In this document: positions 33,231 to 43,996 of the stretch, one piece after another | How positions within the stretch are numbered: position 1 is the first letter of the stretch | How the letters are laid out: each line of letters opens with the position of its first letter | Position numbers and translations under genes: made by a program | Notes under the pieces: generated by a model | Seen by the model: the letters and a program-made list of their open reading frames with translations, nothing else | Told to the model about the DNA's origin: nothing | The model's database searches: none | Assembly: GCA_020205615.1 (NCBI GenBank) | Contig: CM035166.1 | Location: forward strand, 94,240,065-94,304,064 | Direction: 5' to 3' | DNA length: 64,000 nucleotides | Source: Panax quinquefolius | Lineage: Eukaryota; Streptophyta; Magnoliopsida; Apiales; Araliaceae

Positions 33231-35952
33231 ATCTATACCGCTTCGCAAATAAAACAACAATAATAATATTAAAATCTGTTATATTATATTACCATAATCC
33301 AACATTACTAAACAATATTATTTGATTAACTATGTATTATCTATCGAGTGATAAAAAATATACCAAATTCATTAAATCGCATCCTTATGGGAGAGAGGTG
33401 TGTTTCATTTACATAATCATTAGCGTGAGCGATTCAGAAGCATAATTGTAAAATGCACTTCACAATTTTACTATATTCAAAATCACTACAATATACAATA
33501 ATTTACAGTTTTGACAACCAAGCTTGGCTTGGCCCTGTGAGGCTTGGCTAAGCTTGGCGTGGCCTCGTGTGGCCTCATGACCCCAAGCCCAAATTTCATC
33601 GTGTCCAATGACTCTTAATAGGCTCTAGTAGATCACCAATATATTTATATCCAATTGATAAGCAGCACCCAGGCTCTCTATATAAACAGAACCCAATTTA
33701 CTGAGAATTACTAAAATTAAGCTACTCGCATATTCAAACAATTCAATTTCTCATTTTATTTCACTAATGGGCATAGTTTTCCTATAACCAAAAGCTATTA
33801 TATATTTTAAACCTAAAACTGTTCACAATAAAAGAGGTAAAAAAAATTCAACTACAAACTTATACTTATAATACTTATGAACATTTTTCAAACTTATACT
33901 TATAATAATTAAAAAAAAATTGCCAGAGTCTCCCCTACAATATGGACTAGCCACATGCACGACGACATGCATATATGGACATTTCTAGGTACCCAAGACA
34001 CAAACCAAGAGAAATATACAAATTTCCAATACAATAAGACCAAAACAATAACGATTGAATGCAAATTAAAGCAGTAAAAAATTCAGACCCATATACATTA
34101 CCAATATAATATCAATCAAAACATTAGCAATATACAATTATACATGAATTTTAGTTTTAACAAACATACATTATAAATGAATTTTATAATTAACATCAAG
34201 TAGCATATTTGATGTGAATTATGGATAAACTTCTTTGAACCTTCTTCTTGATTGAATTATGGATAAACTTAATTCCTAGTTATGTTTTATGTCATACTCA
34301 TGTTCATGATATTGGATTGGTATAAGTATAATCATATATTGCAACCAAGGTTTAATCATAAATTGATTGTAGTTTCTTTTGGTTATAATCCATTCACCTG
34401 AGTATGAGTGAATTTATATTTTTAACTTAGTATGAGTATGGCTTATTATGTTTTTTCTTTTTGTGAAACCCACAATATGGTGAGAAGTAGATGCACATAA
34501 TTGCATAGTGGTTTTGTTGATCTTGCTTTTGCAGAATACTTTGAGATTCTTGTTGTTTGTAATAGCATATTTGGAGTACTGTTTTTATTTTTTAGTTGTT
34601 TAATTTAAGGTAATAACAACTTATTAGAGGATATCTCTCGTTATTAGTCTAATTTCCCACTGATTCTTGCATTCAATATGATAAATCCATATCCATCCCA
34701 TTACTAACTTATAACCATTGTTTATACATGGAGTATATTGTGTTAACGGATATTTTGTTCTCTATTGTGGCAGGGGCAAAATCCTATGTTTCCTCGCATA
34801 TTAGGTCATGAAACCCGAGGGTATGAAATAAATGTTTCAACTTATATAAAGAAAATGCTGAAAACCTAGCTAAGTAATAATGTTATATTAAAAAAAAATT
34901 CAGTATATTCCCAATTTCAACACATATTAAAACACATATTCAGTATATTAAAATCATATTAACCCTAAAAATAATTTAACCTAAAAATTTCAGTAATCTC
35001 ATAAAACTCTTTGCAACAATTTCAGTATATTCCCAATTTCAATAAGAAGCTATAAATTTCAGTAATCCCAAATTCATTTTCATTCATTCAAATCTCAGCT
35101 CTACATTAACTCTTTAAACAAAAATTCCTAGAATAACAACCAACGAAAACACACGAACGAACATACTGATTTGGAGAAGAACGAACAAATATAACAAACA
35201 ACAAAAAACAAACAACCAAGAAAAGAAGAAGAATTTCTTACCTCTAAAATTAGTCTGATTTGGAGAAGATTGAACACATGAACGAACCAACTAAACCGGA
35301 CTCCCTCTTCTCTTCTCCCCTTCTCCTCTTCATCACACCTCTTTTTTTTTTTTCTTCTTCAATCGAATCGAGCGCTTTGAGTCTAAATCATGTTAAGAGA
35401 ATCAATGATCGCTATCATCGATGATCGCATCGCGATCATGATTTTTAATGACGCGATGGGCGTGCGGTGATCGCTAGCGGTCGCTGATAGAGATTAGTCA
35501 CAAAAAAACCGCGCCAGCGACCGATCAACGACCGCATGCGGTCGCTGACATTAAATAGCGACTAGAATTCATCACGGTCACAGATAATAATCAAGTTATT
35601 ATTAATATCAATGACCGGATAAAGATCATTGATATTATTGGTCGCTTGTAGTGTATTAACAAGATCTCAGTTCACGTTTTATAAAACAAATCTTGTTGAT
35701 GCCTATTTTCAAATGCAACACGTGCATACATACTAGAGCAATCAATTGTTGTAGGGGCCGGAAATTTATTTGGACAAATAAATATTGACATTTTTAGAAG
35801 ATTTCTCTCATAAAATTAATGTAAGAATCACTTGAATCTTATGAAGTTACTTACTACTTCTACTTGTGAAAATATCATTTATGTTAGGTTATTGATTATA
35901 TTAAGTTAAAGTAAAGATGCATATGATACTTATAAGATTAAGTGATGGTTAC

Positions 35953-35955
<3 letters not shown>

Positions 35956-35997
<42 letters not shown>
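35956..35997. repeat. (AT)n microsatellite
   Basis: About 21 perfect AT units. Open frames across it translate to Tyr-Ile repeats and are not genes. Confidence 0.95.
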
Positions 35998-35999
<2 letters not shown>

Positions 36000-36180
36000 G
36001 GGAATGTATGTACATTGTAGTACACAGTTAGCTATGGCGACGATTTTTTGGGCTATGGCGATATGTGAAATCGTCGCCATAACTATTCTGGGCTACGGCG
36101 GTGGGTGAACCATCGCCATAGCCCAAAAAACTCGTAGCCATAGCCCGACTATGTAATATACGACTGTGTATATACATATA
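35998..36180. repeat. Transposon-like segment with TATGGCGACGAT inverted motifs
   Basis: Contains CTATGGCGACGATTTT followed by its inverse AATCGTCGCCATA, then GGGCTACGGCGGTGGG and CCATCGCCATAGCCC. The same TATGGCGACGATTTT and GTCGCCATAACC motifs recur in a CACTA end at 43880-43996. It is probably a deletion derivative or subterminal part of that CACTA family, sandwiched between microsatellites. Confidence 0.5.
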
Positions 36181-36203
36181 GCGCGCGCGCACACACACAC
36201 ACA

Positions 36204-36269
<66 letters not shown>
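36181..36269. repeat. Compound (GC)n(AC)n(AT)n microsatellite
   Basis: Ten bases of GC repeat, about 52 of AC repeat with one ATAC break, then about 27 of AT repeat. The reverse-strand open frames over it give Tyr-Ile and Cys-Val repeats and are artefacts of the repeat. Confidence 0.95.
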
Positions 36270-36270
<1 letters not shown>

Positions 36271-36273
36271 CAC

Positions 36274-36592
36274 GGATCAGGTCCGGACTCCCGGACTTGA
36301 TCAAATTCGGACCTTTTTTTTTTAATTTTTAAATAACAATAATTTTTTTTTAATATTTTATGGAACTGAAATTTTTCCATAATATAATGTTTTGGGCGTG
36401 TTTTGGATACCTATACAAAAATGTATGTATACGATCTGCATGCATCGCATATACCTATTTTGTTATACGTATCCAAATCACATCCAAAACACTCAGATAT
36501 ATAAAAAATTTCATTCCATAAAATATTAATTTTTTAGTTGTTTTAAAAAAAAGGTCCTGATTTTGGTCCCATTCCCGAGTCCGCACTGATCC
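36274..36592. mobile_element. Foldback MITE (GGATCAG termini)
   Basis: An imperfect inverted repeat spanning almost the whole segment. The left arm starts GGATCAGGTCCGGACTCCCG; the right arm read in reverse starts GGATCAGTGCGGACTCGGG. Internal pairs include GGACCTTTTTTTT with AAAAAAAAGGTCC, TTTTATGGAA with TTCCATAAAA, and GTTTTGGATACC with its inverse. The centre is near 36432 at a GATCTGCATGCATCG palindrome. No coding capacity. Confidence 0.7.
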
Positions 36593-37039
36593 ACCTCTCT
36601 CTCTCTTCTCTATATATATATATATATATAATTTCATTCGTGGAAACCGGTTGCCATGAGTACTGTTCAGCAACCGAGCTCATCACCATTGATCCATACA
36701 TTTAATGGCTGAGATTAAATCATTTACCCCCTGCCGCTACAGGCTGTAGCGGCAGTCTAACCCCATTCATTCCCATTGGTTTAATACATAACTGCCCCTC
36801 AAATTTAATCCTCCCCTGTCGCTATAGCCTCTCTCGGCATGAGCAACTTTTTATGACAAAGTTGACTGCTTTTATGACTGCTTTTCACGGATTTTTATGT
36901 GCATGCTCTTGTACCTGGAAAATATATTGATAAAAATAAAAATATTAACATTCATAATAATTACTAATATTAATATTTTTAACTAATAAAATTAAGAGGG
37001 AATAATATTAGTAACATGAGAATAATAATACCTATTTAC

Positions 37040-37475
37040 CCGCCTGCTCTATGAAGCCAGTCTCGAATGCTTGGGTGGGAACATAAGCCTGGGTGGTGGG
37101 ACTGGGAATGTACCCACCAATTATATCTTGTACCTGAAAATATTAATAATATTAAAATTTTTACAACATAAAATTAAGAGGGAATAATACCTGTAACTCC
37201 GTCTGCTCTATGAAACCAGACTCGAATGAGTAGGAGGGCACATAAGCCTGGGTGGTGGGGATGTACCATTCTGCTATATATTGGGCCTAAATAATATTAA
37301 GCATGATAATTATTATTACTAATATTATTATTAATCATTAATAATATTAATATTAACATTCATATTAAGTACATGAACTTTCATCTTCTCTGTGAGGTCA
37401 AACTCAAATGAGTAAGAGGGAACATAAGTTTGGGTGGTGGGGATGTAACTCTCTTGTACCGCAGCATTACTTGGC
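37040..37475 (-). repeat. Triplicated exon in the PMD gene tail
   Basis: Three exon copies lie at 37040-37133, 37191-37286 and about 37375-37470. Each encodes a variant of YIPTTQAYVPSYSFES, with GFIEQ following in two. The intervening introns are short and AT-rich and themselves partly alike. Exon lengths are 94 and 96 for the two with clear splice sites. Confidence 0.7.
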
Positions 37476-39099
37476 TCCTCTCGCTATTCACCATTGTTCC
37501 CTCTAACTTCAGAGTTGTATACATCGTAATGATGGTCCCATACCTGTTTCTCAACTACATAGTCTGGAGGCATCTCAATAAAAGCAAAGCACTTATCAAG
37601 TAATGACTTTGCAGTCTCAAACTGTCATGTAAGATGAACACAATATTAGTATGTATAAATATAATAAGCATAAATAAATGCACGACACACAAGTTAAAAT
37701 ATGCAAATGTTAGTGTACCAGTTGTATAAGATGATGTTGCTGGCTGTAAACAGTCCGGGGCTCGTAAATAGGGTCTGGGTCCCCTTCCCGTCGAGGGAGA
37801 TGCAATTTCCTATGTATAATTTTCATGTACCAAGCCATGTATGAATCAAGTTTCACGTAGTTGGAAATTTCGTACTGCTGTCCCTTTAGATGCTCCATGT
37901 AAGCCTTCCAATGTGCGATGTACACTTGCATCAAGGCCATGCAATCAACGACGACAAATCTATGTTCTTTTTCCTTTCTAAGATCGTTGTGATTTTTTAC
38001 CGGAGATGGTATACCTTGTAAGAACCCATACTGTCTCAGCACCCTGTCTGGCATCTGGTATTCTACAATATCAAAATGGATCAAGGGGATTCTACCAGAT
38101 CCCAACAACCTTCCTTCAAAATTAAATCCATTCATACTGTCATCCCACCTCACGTAAGGGCGCCAAACTACTTTCCATTCAGACTGGACATCTAACTCCC
38201 TCGGTAAAATTTCAAATGATGATGGAGATTTTGTCGTCTATCAAGGTAGCTGTCATTTTCTGAGTATGCCCACGCTAGGGCCCTAGGCAACCATAACTGT
38301 GATTGAGGCCAGGGATTAGGCCTTCCAATTATTATTTGCTCGTATGCCCAAATATGTAAAAGTATGACACAACCATTATATTTCGCTCATTTCCTAGTGG
38401 CAGTATATAAAGACCTATACAAATAGCCCAATACAGCTGCACCCCAAGAATACGTTACATAATTTTCAGCGTTAACAATAAAATACATGTACTTGGGATG
38501 AACAATATTTTTATTCCTAGTGGGGAACAATATTGCCCCACACAACCAAAGAATATAGGTCTTTGTGCATCGACCAACAATTTCCTTACTTGCTTTAGGG
38601 GGACAATTATTAAAATGCTCCTGCAACCACAATAATGAAATAGAGCCGCATTTTTTGATTCCTGATATTCAGCAGCTACTTCACTACCAAAACATTCTTT
38701 AAAATGAGCCAATAGAGTGTCAAATAATGGACAAGTTAATGGTTTGCCAACCACCGACAACCCACGAATGAAGTGTACATCCTCTAAAGTGATTGTAATT
38801 TCCCCACAATTTAGGTGAAAACTATTGGTCTCCGGCTGCCATCTCTCCACCAAGGCGGACACGAGCCCAATGTTAATTTATGGTACAACTGTCGGATAGC
38901 TAAAAATCCCAAACTCACATTTTTGTAAAAGAATTTTTGAGCTTTTGTTAATATCCATTGAACGCATTTTTTCAGTTAATTGACATGAGATTAGTCTTTT
39001 CCTGTCTTTCCTGTCATATATATCATCTGACACATGATTTTGTTGGTCGTTAAGGAGACTGGGTCAATTGGTCCATAAATTCAACTGTCCATCTAGTAC
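37040..39099 (-). pseudogene. Plant mobile domain (PMD, MAIN-like) gene, frameshifted
   Basis: Read leftwards. The PMD core shows ALVERWQPETNSFHL and CGEITITLEDVHFIRGL (38700-38862). In another frame follow YILWLCGAILFP and YSWGAAVLGYLYRSL (38387-38632), then GCVILLHIWAYEQI near 38350, then WKVVWRPYVRW and VEYQMPDRVLRQYGFLQ (37980-38180). These match the aminotransferase-like PMD family of nuclear proteins related to MAIN. Breaks are: a TAA at 38878-38880, a one-base shift near the A-run at 38650, another shift at about 38200, and a TAG near 37480. Spliced 3' exons at 37191-37286 and 37040-37133 have good acceptors (TTTTCAG, ATTTAG) and donors. Length and exon order fit the family, but the reading frame is broken. 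Confidence 0.75.
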
Positions 39100-40052
39100 C
39101 TAAAAAAATAACATAAAATGTTTTTCTTATTGTTTAATAACTATGTAACACAATTATAGCTATATCCCATTAATCAGAAAAAAACTTCATTTTAAACTAA
39201 TTTTAATAAAAAAATTTTTGCACATTTTCATAATAATTAATCACTATTAGTCACAATACTTACATGCATATTATATCCCACATAACTCACTATATTTTAT
39301 CAAAATAAACCTTCATAATAAAATAAAACAATACTCCATTACAATTATTAAGCAAATAATTTAATCATAACTCAAAAATTATAATAACTACTTCACCACA
39401 TAGTTATATAATAACCCAAACACATAAATCACAAAATTTTCTAAAACTCACATGCATATATGTAGACATAGTAATAATTGATAATTTTCCTTCAAAGTTT
39501 AAACTTCTATTTTTTTATAAATACATTTAAAAAAATTAATTATAATATTTATTTATTTTTGATTGAACATTTGAAAAATAAATCTTACCAAAATAATATT
39601 TGAATCTGAAAATTTGTAGATGAACCGGTTGCTTGCAAATTTTTACTGATGGTGAATTTCCTGCAGCTTTCTCTATGCGTTAAATCCTTTTTGCTGCTTG
39701 AATGAAAGTTGATTTAGGGAGGGGAGGGAATATGTGTAGCGGCAGGGGAAGAGAGCAAGAAGCTTTGAGAGGGAGAGGAGCGACATATGATTTAAAAGGG
39801 AGGGGTCCTGCCGCTACAGCTTGTAGCGGCAAGGCGTGACCTTTTTTTGGCTTCCGTGTAGGCGCAGACTTTCGTGCAGCATTCCAGTCTTGTGTCAGTC
39901 ATTTTGGTTTCCGTGCAACAAAGAGTAATAGTCACGCATGAGCTTCAGAGTGGCGGTGGTCTTTTTACAATTTATCTGAGCCTTACATTGCAAAGATCAA
40001 CGGTGATGAGCTCGGTTGCTGAACAGTACTCATGACAACCGGTTGCCACAGA

Positions 40053-40055
<3 letters not shown>

Positions 40056-40091
<36 letters not shown>
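40056..40091. repeat. (TA)n microsatellite
   Basis: About 18 TA units directly after the right terminal repeat of the PMD element and 50 bp before the CRP gene start. Confidence 0.9.
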
Positions 40092-40093
<2 letters not shown>

Positions 40094-40244
40094 CTATCTA
40101 GTGGACCATTGTTGTATTCATTCAATAGCTGAAAGATAATTCTATGGCCACTTTAAAGCATCAACCTTTGATTATCTTCTTTCTGGTTTTGCTCTTCCAA
40201 TTTACTACGAATGAATGCAAGTATATTTACTTTACCTCATTTCT

Positions 40245-40440
40245 GAATTATATGACTATTATTGACTTTGTAAAAGTCAATTTGTAATATTTTTAAATTT
40301 GAAATTTACATAATTAATTTAATTTTTGAAAATAATAAATCTCATAGCTAGTAATACTTGTTGGGTAGTCTATGATATCCATAATTGTATTGACATAAAC
40401 TAAATGAATGTGTTAATTATAAATTTAAAAATCCCAAGGT
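40245..40440. repeat. AT-rich repeat shared with 57510-57770
   Basis: In the CRP copy 1 intron. GACTTTGTAAAAGTCAATTTG, CATAATTAATTTAATTTTTG, CTATGATATCCATAATTGTA and TTGACATAAACTAAATGAAT match 57545-57700 in order, with small gaps. This is probably an old MITE. No coding capacity. Confidence 0.5.
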
Positions 40441-41326
40441 GCCTGGGCTTTAGGCCCAAAATTTTTTAGGGCCCCTTTTTCTTATATCATACAATTAGTG
40501 CATAACTAGTTTTATTCTAATGGATGAGTATAATTGATTATGTAGAATCATTCTCTAAAATATTTAAAATTTTGACAAATAAAATTATTACATAAAACTA
40601 GATCCAACACTACTAAAAATTCTAATATGTACATTTAAAAAAAATACCAACCAGTTCACATAAATTAAAAAATAATTACTTCAATATGACTCAATTAATT
40701 TCAATCCTTGTTAGTCTATGCATTTGTCCATCATAATTATGTCTTTACTCATTCTTGTGTTTCTTTGCAAATATGTATAATCCCATTTTTTCTCTTAATC
40801 TGCTAGTGCATTTTTACGATTATCTCTATTAATAGACTATGGGTCATGCGCGATTTTACTCATTGGTATTAAAATTTGATGTAATGACTGAGGTCATAAT
40901 ATAGCCAATATAATACAAAAGAAAATAGGTAAACTCTTATTGGGAAGATTTTGAGTTTTACACTATCTACCATGGGTACTATTTGAAGAATAACCAAACA
41001 GGTTAACTCTTGTCATAGCTTGGATATGTCACCCCCTGATTGATCTCTGTGAAACTATTTGAAATTCAGTAAGGTTACATTCCATTACCTGAACTATAAA
41101 ATTTTATGCTTCTTTATTTATAATTTGCCCATTATAAGTGAGTGTTATTCAAGAGGAGTTGTTGATGATATTATCCACCCTCTCGTTGATGATATTATGT
41201 CTTTGAATCGATTACTTTTTTTGAATTAGTGATAATGTGATATCTGAATGATGCTTTGAAAATATTGAAATAGTCGGTTATTATATTTGATATTCTTTTG
41301 TATTTATGCTCTTTTGTTTAGAGAAA

Positions 41327-43020
41327 CACTACAAGAAAACCGGCTAATTCCGACGGCACTATGTTCGACGAACTAATTCCCTCGATGATAATATCTATTC
41401 CGACGGATTATTCAGTCGAAGATAAATCAGTGGAAAATACGTTAATTTCGACGGGTGTTCGTCGAAAATATATGTATCACATTGGCGCCAATGTTCCCGC
41501 ATATACACTTCCTGGAGGTAATATTTTTTTATGTTTCACGAAATTATCCGAATTTATCACATTATATAAATTATTATTAGTAATTGAATTTGTATCTCTT
41601 TATAGGCTCCAAATGGCCAAATGGGTCCGAGAGCACATGTCGGACCATCTCACACTTCAACCGCGGCTTGATGATTTATATCTTCGGCTACAATGATAGG
41701 GGCCGTGTCGGATAGGTTCCATACTAATCCTGGCCTTCTTTCGGCGTCAAGATTTCCTTCGCCTCTCGTCTTCACCAGATTGCTCAGGATATTATAGCAG
41801 GGGCCTCTGCAGAGAGTACGAGATTACCACGGGAGCAGTTCGATGCTTGGAGAGCCGAGATGCTCCGGATGGTGATTACCCTCTTGGAGGAGGCTTTTCG
41901 TCCGCCCCCACCTACTCAGGTATTCTTATTGTTTATGTTTTTCAATTAAGGCTAGTTTGTTAATTCTCACATATATATACAATGATTTATATTTTTGATT
42001 CTATCAAATAGGGTGGTGATGGCGAGCAGACTGATAATGACGAGCAGGAGCACGAGGCTGAAAACCTTACACCACCAGAGCAGCGTCGTTCACCTCCGCC
42101 CGATGCATGATTCCACTTTTACTAGTTTATAATTCATTTATATAGTTTGTAGTTCATTTGTATAGTTTGTAGAACTTTTGTATAGTTTGTAGAACTTTTG
42201 TATATATTGTATTGTCTAATTAAGGCTCATCTAACTATTGTAAATTATATTGTTCAACATTTATGGAACATTAGCTTATATTTGTAATTGGTTAGCTTAT
42301 AATACGTTTTGGTGGATATTTAAATGTGAATGTGAATGTGAATGATAATGAGTTGAAGATTACGTTTTAGTGCTACGTTGCATATTTGAATGTGAGATAC
42401 AGGTTTATATTACTGTGTATTGGGTTGTGACAGGTTACAGGTACATTAATGGGTTTAAACACCTGAAAACTGAACTTTTTAAAATCTGTATTAAAAAAAA
42501 GTAGTTACTTCCGACGGAATAAGGTAGTTACGACGAAAATTCCCTCGGAGATAACAAAAAACAATTTTTAATAATTGTCGAACTATTCTAATTTCAGTCG
42601 TAAATACTACATCTTCGACGGAACTACATCCGTCGTAACTAAACTATATCCGACGGACATTCCGTCGACCTTAATAAGTAGGCATTTTTTTATAATTTTT
42701 TGGTTTATTTTTGTTTTCAGTCGTAAATAATATAATTCCGAGAGAATACATCTGTCGGACATAAACCCACTTTTATCTGACGGAAATTTCCGTCGTAAAT
42801 ATTCTGTCGAAAATAATGTATATCCGACGAATATCAGTCGGACTTAAGTGCGTCGAACATACGTTATATCCGACAGAAGTCTCGACGGATCTTAATTCCG
42901 ACGCGATTATTTACGACCGATTTTTCGACGGGATTTTTCGTTGGAAATAACTTATGTACGACGGAATAGAACTATGTTCGACGGAATATTCCGTCGGAAT
43001 TAGCCGGTTTTCTTGTAGTG
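41327..43020 (+). mobile_element. Non-autonomous CACTA element in CRP copy 1 intron
   Basis: Left end CACTACAAGAAAACCGGCTA and right end TAGCCGGTTTTCTTGTAGTG are perfect inverted repeats, continuing to ATTCCGACGG. AAA flanks both sides (41324-41326 and 43021-43023), the 3 bp duplication expected of CACTA. Subterminal TCCGACGGAA and CGTCGGA motifs are dense at 41340-41480 and 42500-43000 in both orientations. Only a short gene piece lies inside, so the element depends on a transposase from elsewhere. Confidence 0.92.
41600..42110 (+). pseudogene. CACTA-encoded ORF, C-terminal piece
   Basis: Spliced-looking coding remnant. One exon ends at 41919 with a GT donor and reads SRLHQIAQDIIAGA and WRAEMLRMVITLLEEAF. 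The next exon, 42012-42110 after ATAG, encodes an acidic, proline-rich tail ending in PPEQRRSPPPDA and a TGA. An upstream part at 41608-41696 reads MAKWVREHMSDHL and ends in TGA. It resembles the coiled C-terminal end of CACTA ORF1 proteins. Family assignment is by context. Confidence 0.45.
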
Positions 43021-43407
43021 AAAGTTCTTAGTTTTTTTTTATACCCATCTTAATAACAATTCACAAAGGGCCAATTTTTATTTTTTTTCGCTTTAGGCCC
43101 TGAAAAACTCAAATCCGGCCCTGGTCAATAATTATCTTATAAATTAGACAAATATATTTAAAACAGGTCCAACGTTATATTTGAAACAGGTACAATCAAC
43201 AAAAAGGCTGACATTATTGAAGATGGTGAAAAATATTACAAATCTAGGAACTAGCACAATAGGAAATGCAAAAGCATTAAAATATTGTAATCCGACTATA
43301 TGTTTTAAACCCTTGACTTGTTGGTGCTGTATGGATTTTGGCCATTTGCGCAAACCAACATCTCATGTTATCATAATAAATCTGATTGTAAGAAAGAATG
43401 TAAATGA

Positions 43408-43879
43408 TATGCAGTCATTTCTTGACATATTGAATAAAGTTCTCTATTCCCCCGCCCCCTCCCCTCCCCTCCCCTCCCATCCCCTATATTTAGTTGATGA
43501 TGCATGTAAATGTTAATAGACTTGGATGATTTATTTTATTTTTTTAATTGTTTGGAAAACAGTCCAAAAAGAGGGAATGAAATATTATTAACTTTGTAAA
43601 TTCTTAGAAGGGAGAAATTAAATAGGATCACGAATTTCTTCCATCCAATACAAAGGGAAAAAAAGGAATTATTCATGGTAGGTGTGTACATGACCCCGAT
43701 CGATCTCGACCAATCCTAACTATAATGAATTAAGTTTTAAAAATATTATAGGGTTAAGTTCAAGTATGAGATATACCCTTCCTGTGGCCCCCAATATAAA
43801 TTAAATATATAATAATTATTCTTGAAATTAATCTTTTATATATCTATTTTATTAAGGAATTGAAAGAATTTAAACCACT
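43408..43879. other. Intergenic AT-rich sequence with a CCCCT run
   Basis: Downstream of CRP copy 1. A CCCCTCCCCTCCCCTCCC tract lies near 43455. Nothing else is recognised. Confidence 0.5.
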
Positions 43880-43996
43880 TTCTTGAACATATGTCTACGG
43901 CTACGGTTGGGTACCGTCAGCATATCGTATGGCGACGATTTTCAGATCTATGCCAACGGGCCTATACTGTCGCCATAACCCTATTTTCCTATAGTG
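43880..43996. mobile_element. CACTA terminus remnant (CACTATAGG end)
   Basis: Ends in TTTTCCTATAGTG (reverse CACTATAGGAAAA), directly inside the RNase H coding sequence of a gypsy fragment. It carries TATGGCGACGATTTT and GTCGCCATAACC, shared with 35998-36180. The other terminus is missing, so this is a truncated element. Confidence 0.55.

Larger units (their letters stand above)
28971..35653 (-). mobile_element. CACTA (En/Spm) element with nested solo LTR
   Basis: The left end TACTACAACAAAAAG (first C changed to T) and the right end CGCTTGTAGTG (reverse CACTACAAGCG) match CACTA termini. Both sides are flanked by TAT (28968-28970 and 35654-35656), a 3 bp target duplication. Subterminal repeats GCGACCGCATGCGGTCGC and fragments are dense at 28990-29270 and 35450-35650 in both orientations, as expected for TNPA-type binding sites. 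Inside are a degenerate ORF1-like gene (32684-33230, reverse) and a solo gypsy LTR (30042-32489). The DDE transposase TNP2 was not found, so it is non-autonomous. 33240-35390 shows no coding signal beyond AT-rich sequence. Confidence 0.75.
36640..40049 (-). mobile_element. 3.4 kb TIR element carrying a PMD gene (MULE-like)
   Basis: Terminal inverted repeats at 36640-36694 and 39995-40049 match at about 52 of 55 positions (GTGGMAACCGGTTGYCATGA...), with weaker similarity for about 40 more bases. Both subterminal zones carry the palindrome CCGCTACAGSYTGTAGCGG (36733-36752; 39811-39830). Inside is one reverse-strand, multi-exon plant-mobile-domain gene and no transposase. TA runs abut both ends, so the target duplication cannot be read. 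Mutator-like elements are the known carriers of PMD genes, so that class is inferred. Confidence 0.7.
40144..43407 (+). pseudogene. Secreted eight-cysteine peptide gene, copy 1 (frameshifted)
   Basis: Exon 1 (40144-40216) encodes a signal peptide, MATLKHQPLIIFFLVLLFQ, then T-T-N-E. Exon 2 (43190-43407) resumes after a 3 kb intron. The intron begins GCAAGT, so it would be a rare GC-AG intron; copy 2 has GTAAGT at the same place. Exon 2 ends in cysteines spaced C-X4-C-X5-C-X-CC-X12-C-X6-C-X3-C, from KYCNPTIC and TCWCC to KKECK. Two frame changes are needed, one near 43225 and one near 43360, so as written it does not encode the full peptide. The pattern resembles small secreted peptides of the ESF1/MEG or defensin-like type; that assignment is tentative. 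A CACTA element sits in the intron. Confidence 0.6.

Noticed and set aside
33510..33590. GCTTGGC-rich segment resembling a regulatory array
   Set aside because: Short simple-sequence stretch inside the CACTA element, without regular spacing or a neighbouring gene.
35917..36108. 63-codon open frame
   Set aside because: Runs through the (AT)21 microsatellite and a transposon-like segment; no homology features.
36028..36380. Overlapping open frames with Tyr-Ile and Cys-Val repeats
   Set aside because: They are translations of AT and AC microsatellites and have no flanking coding signal.
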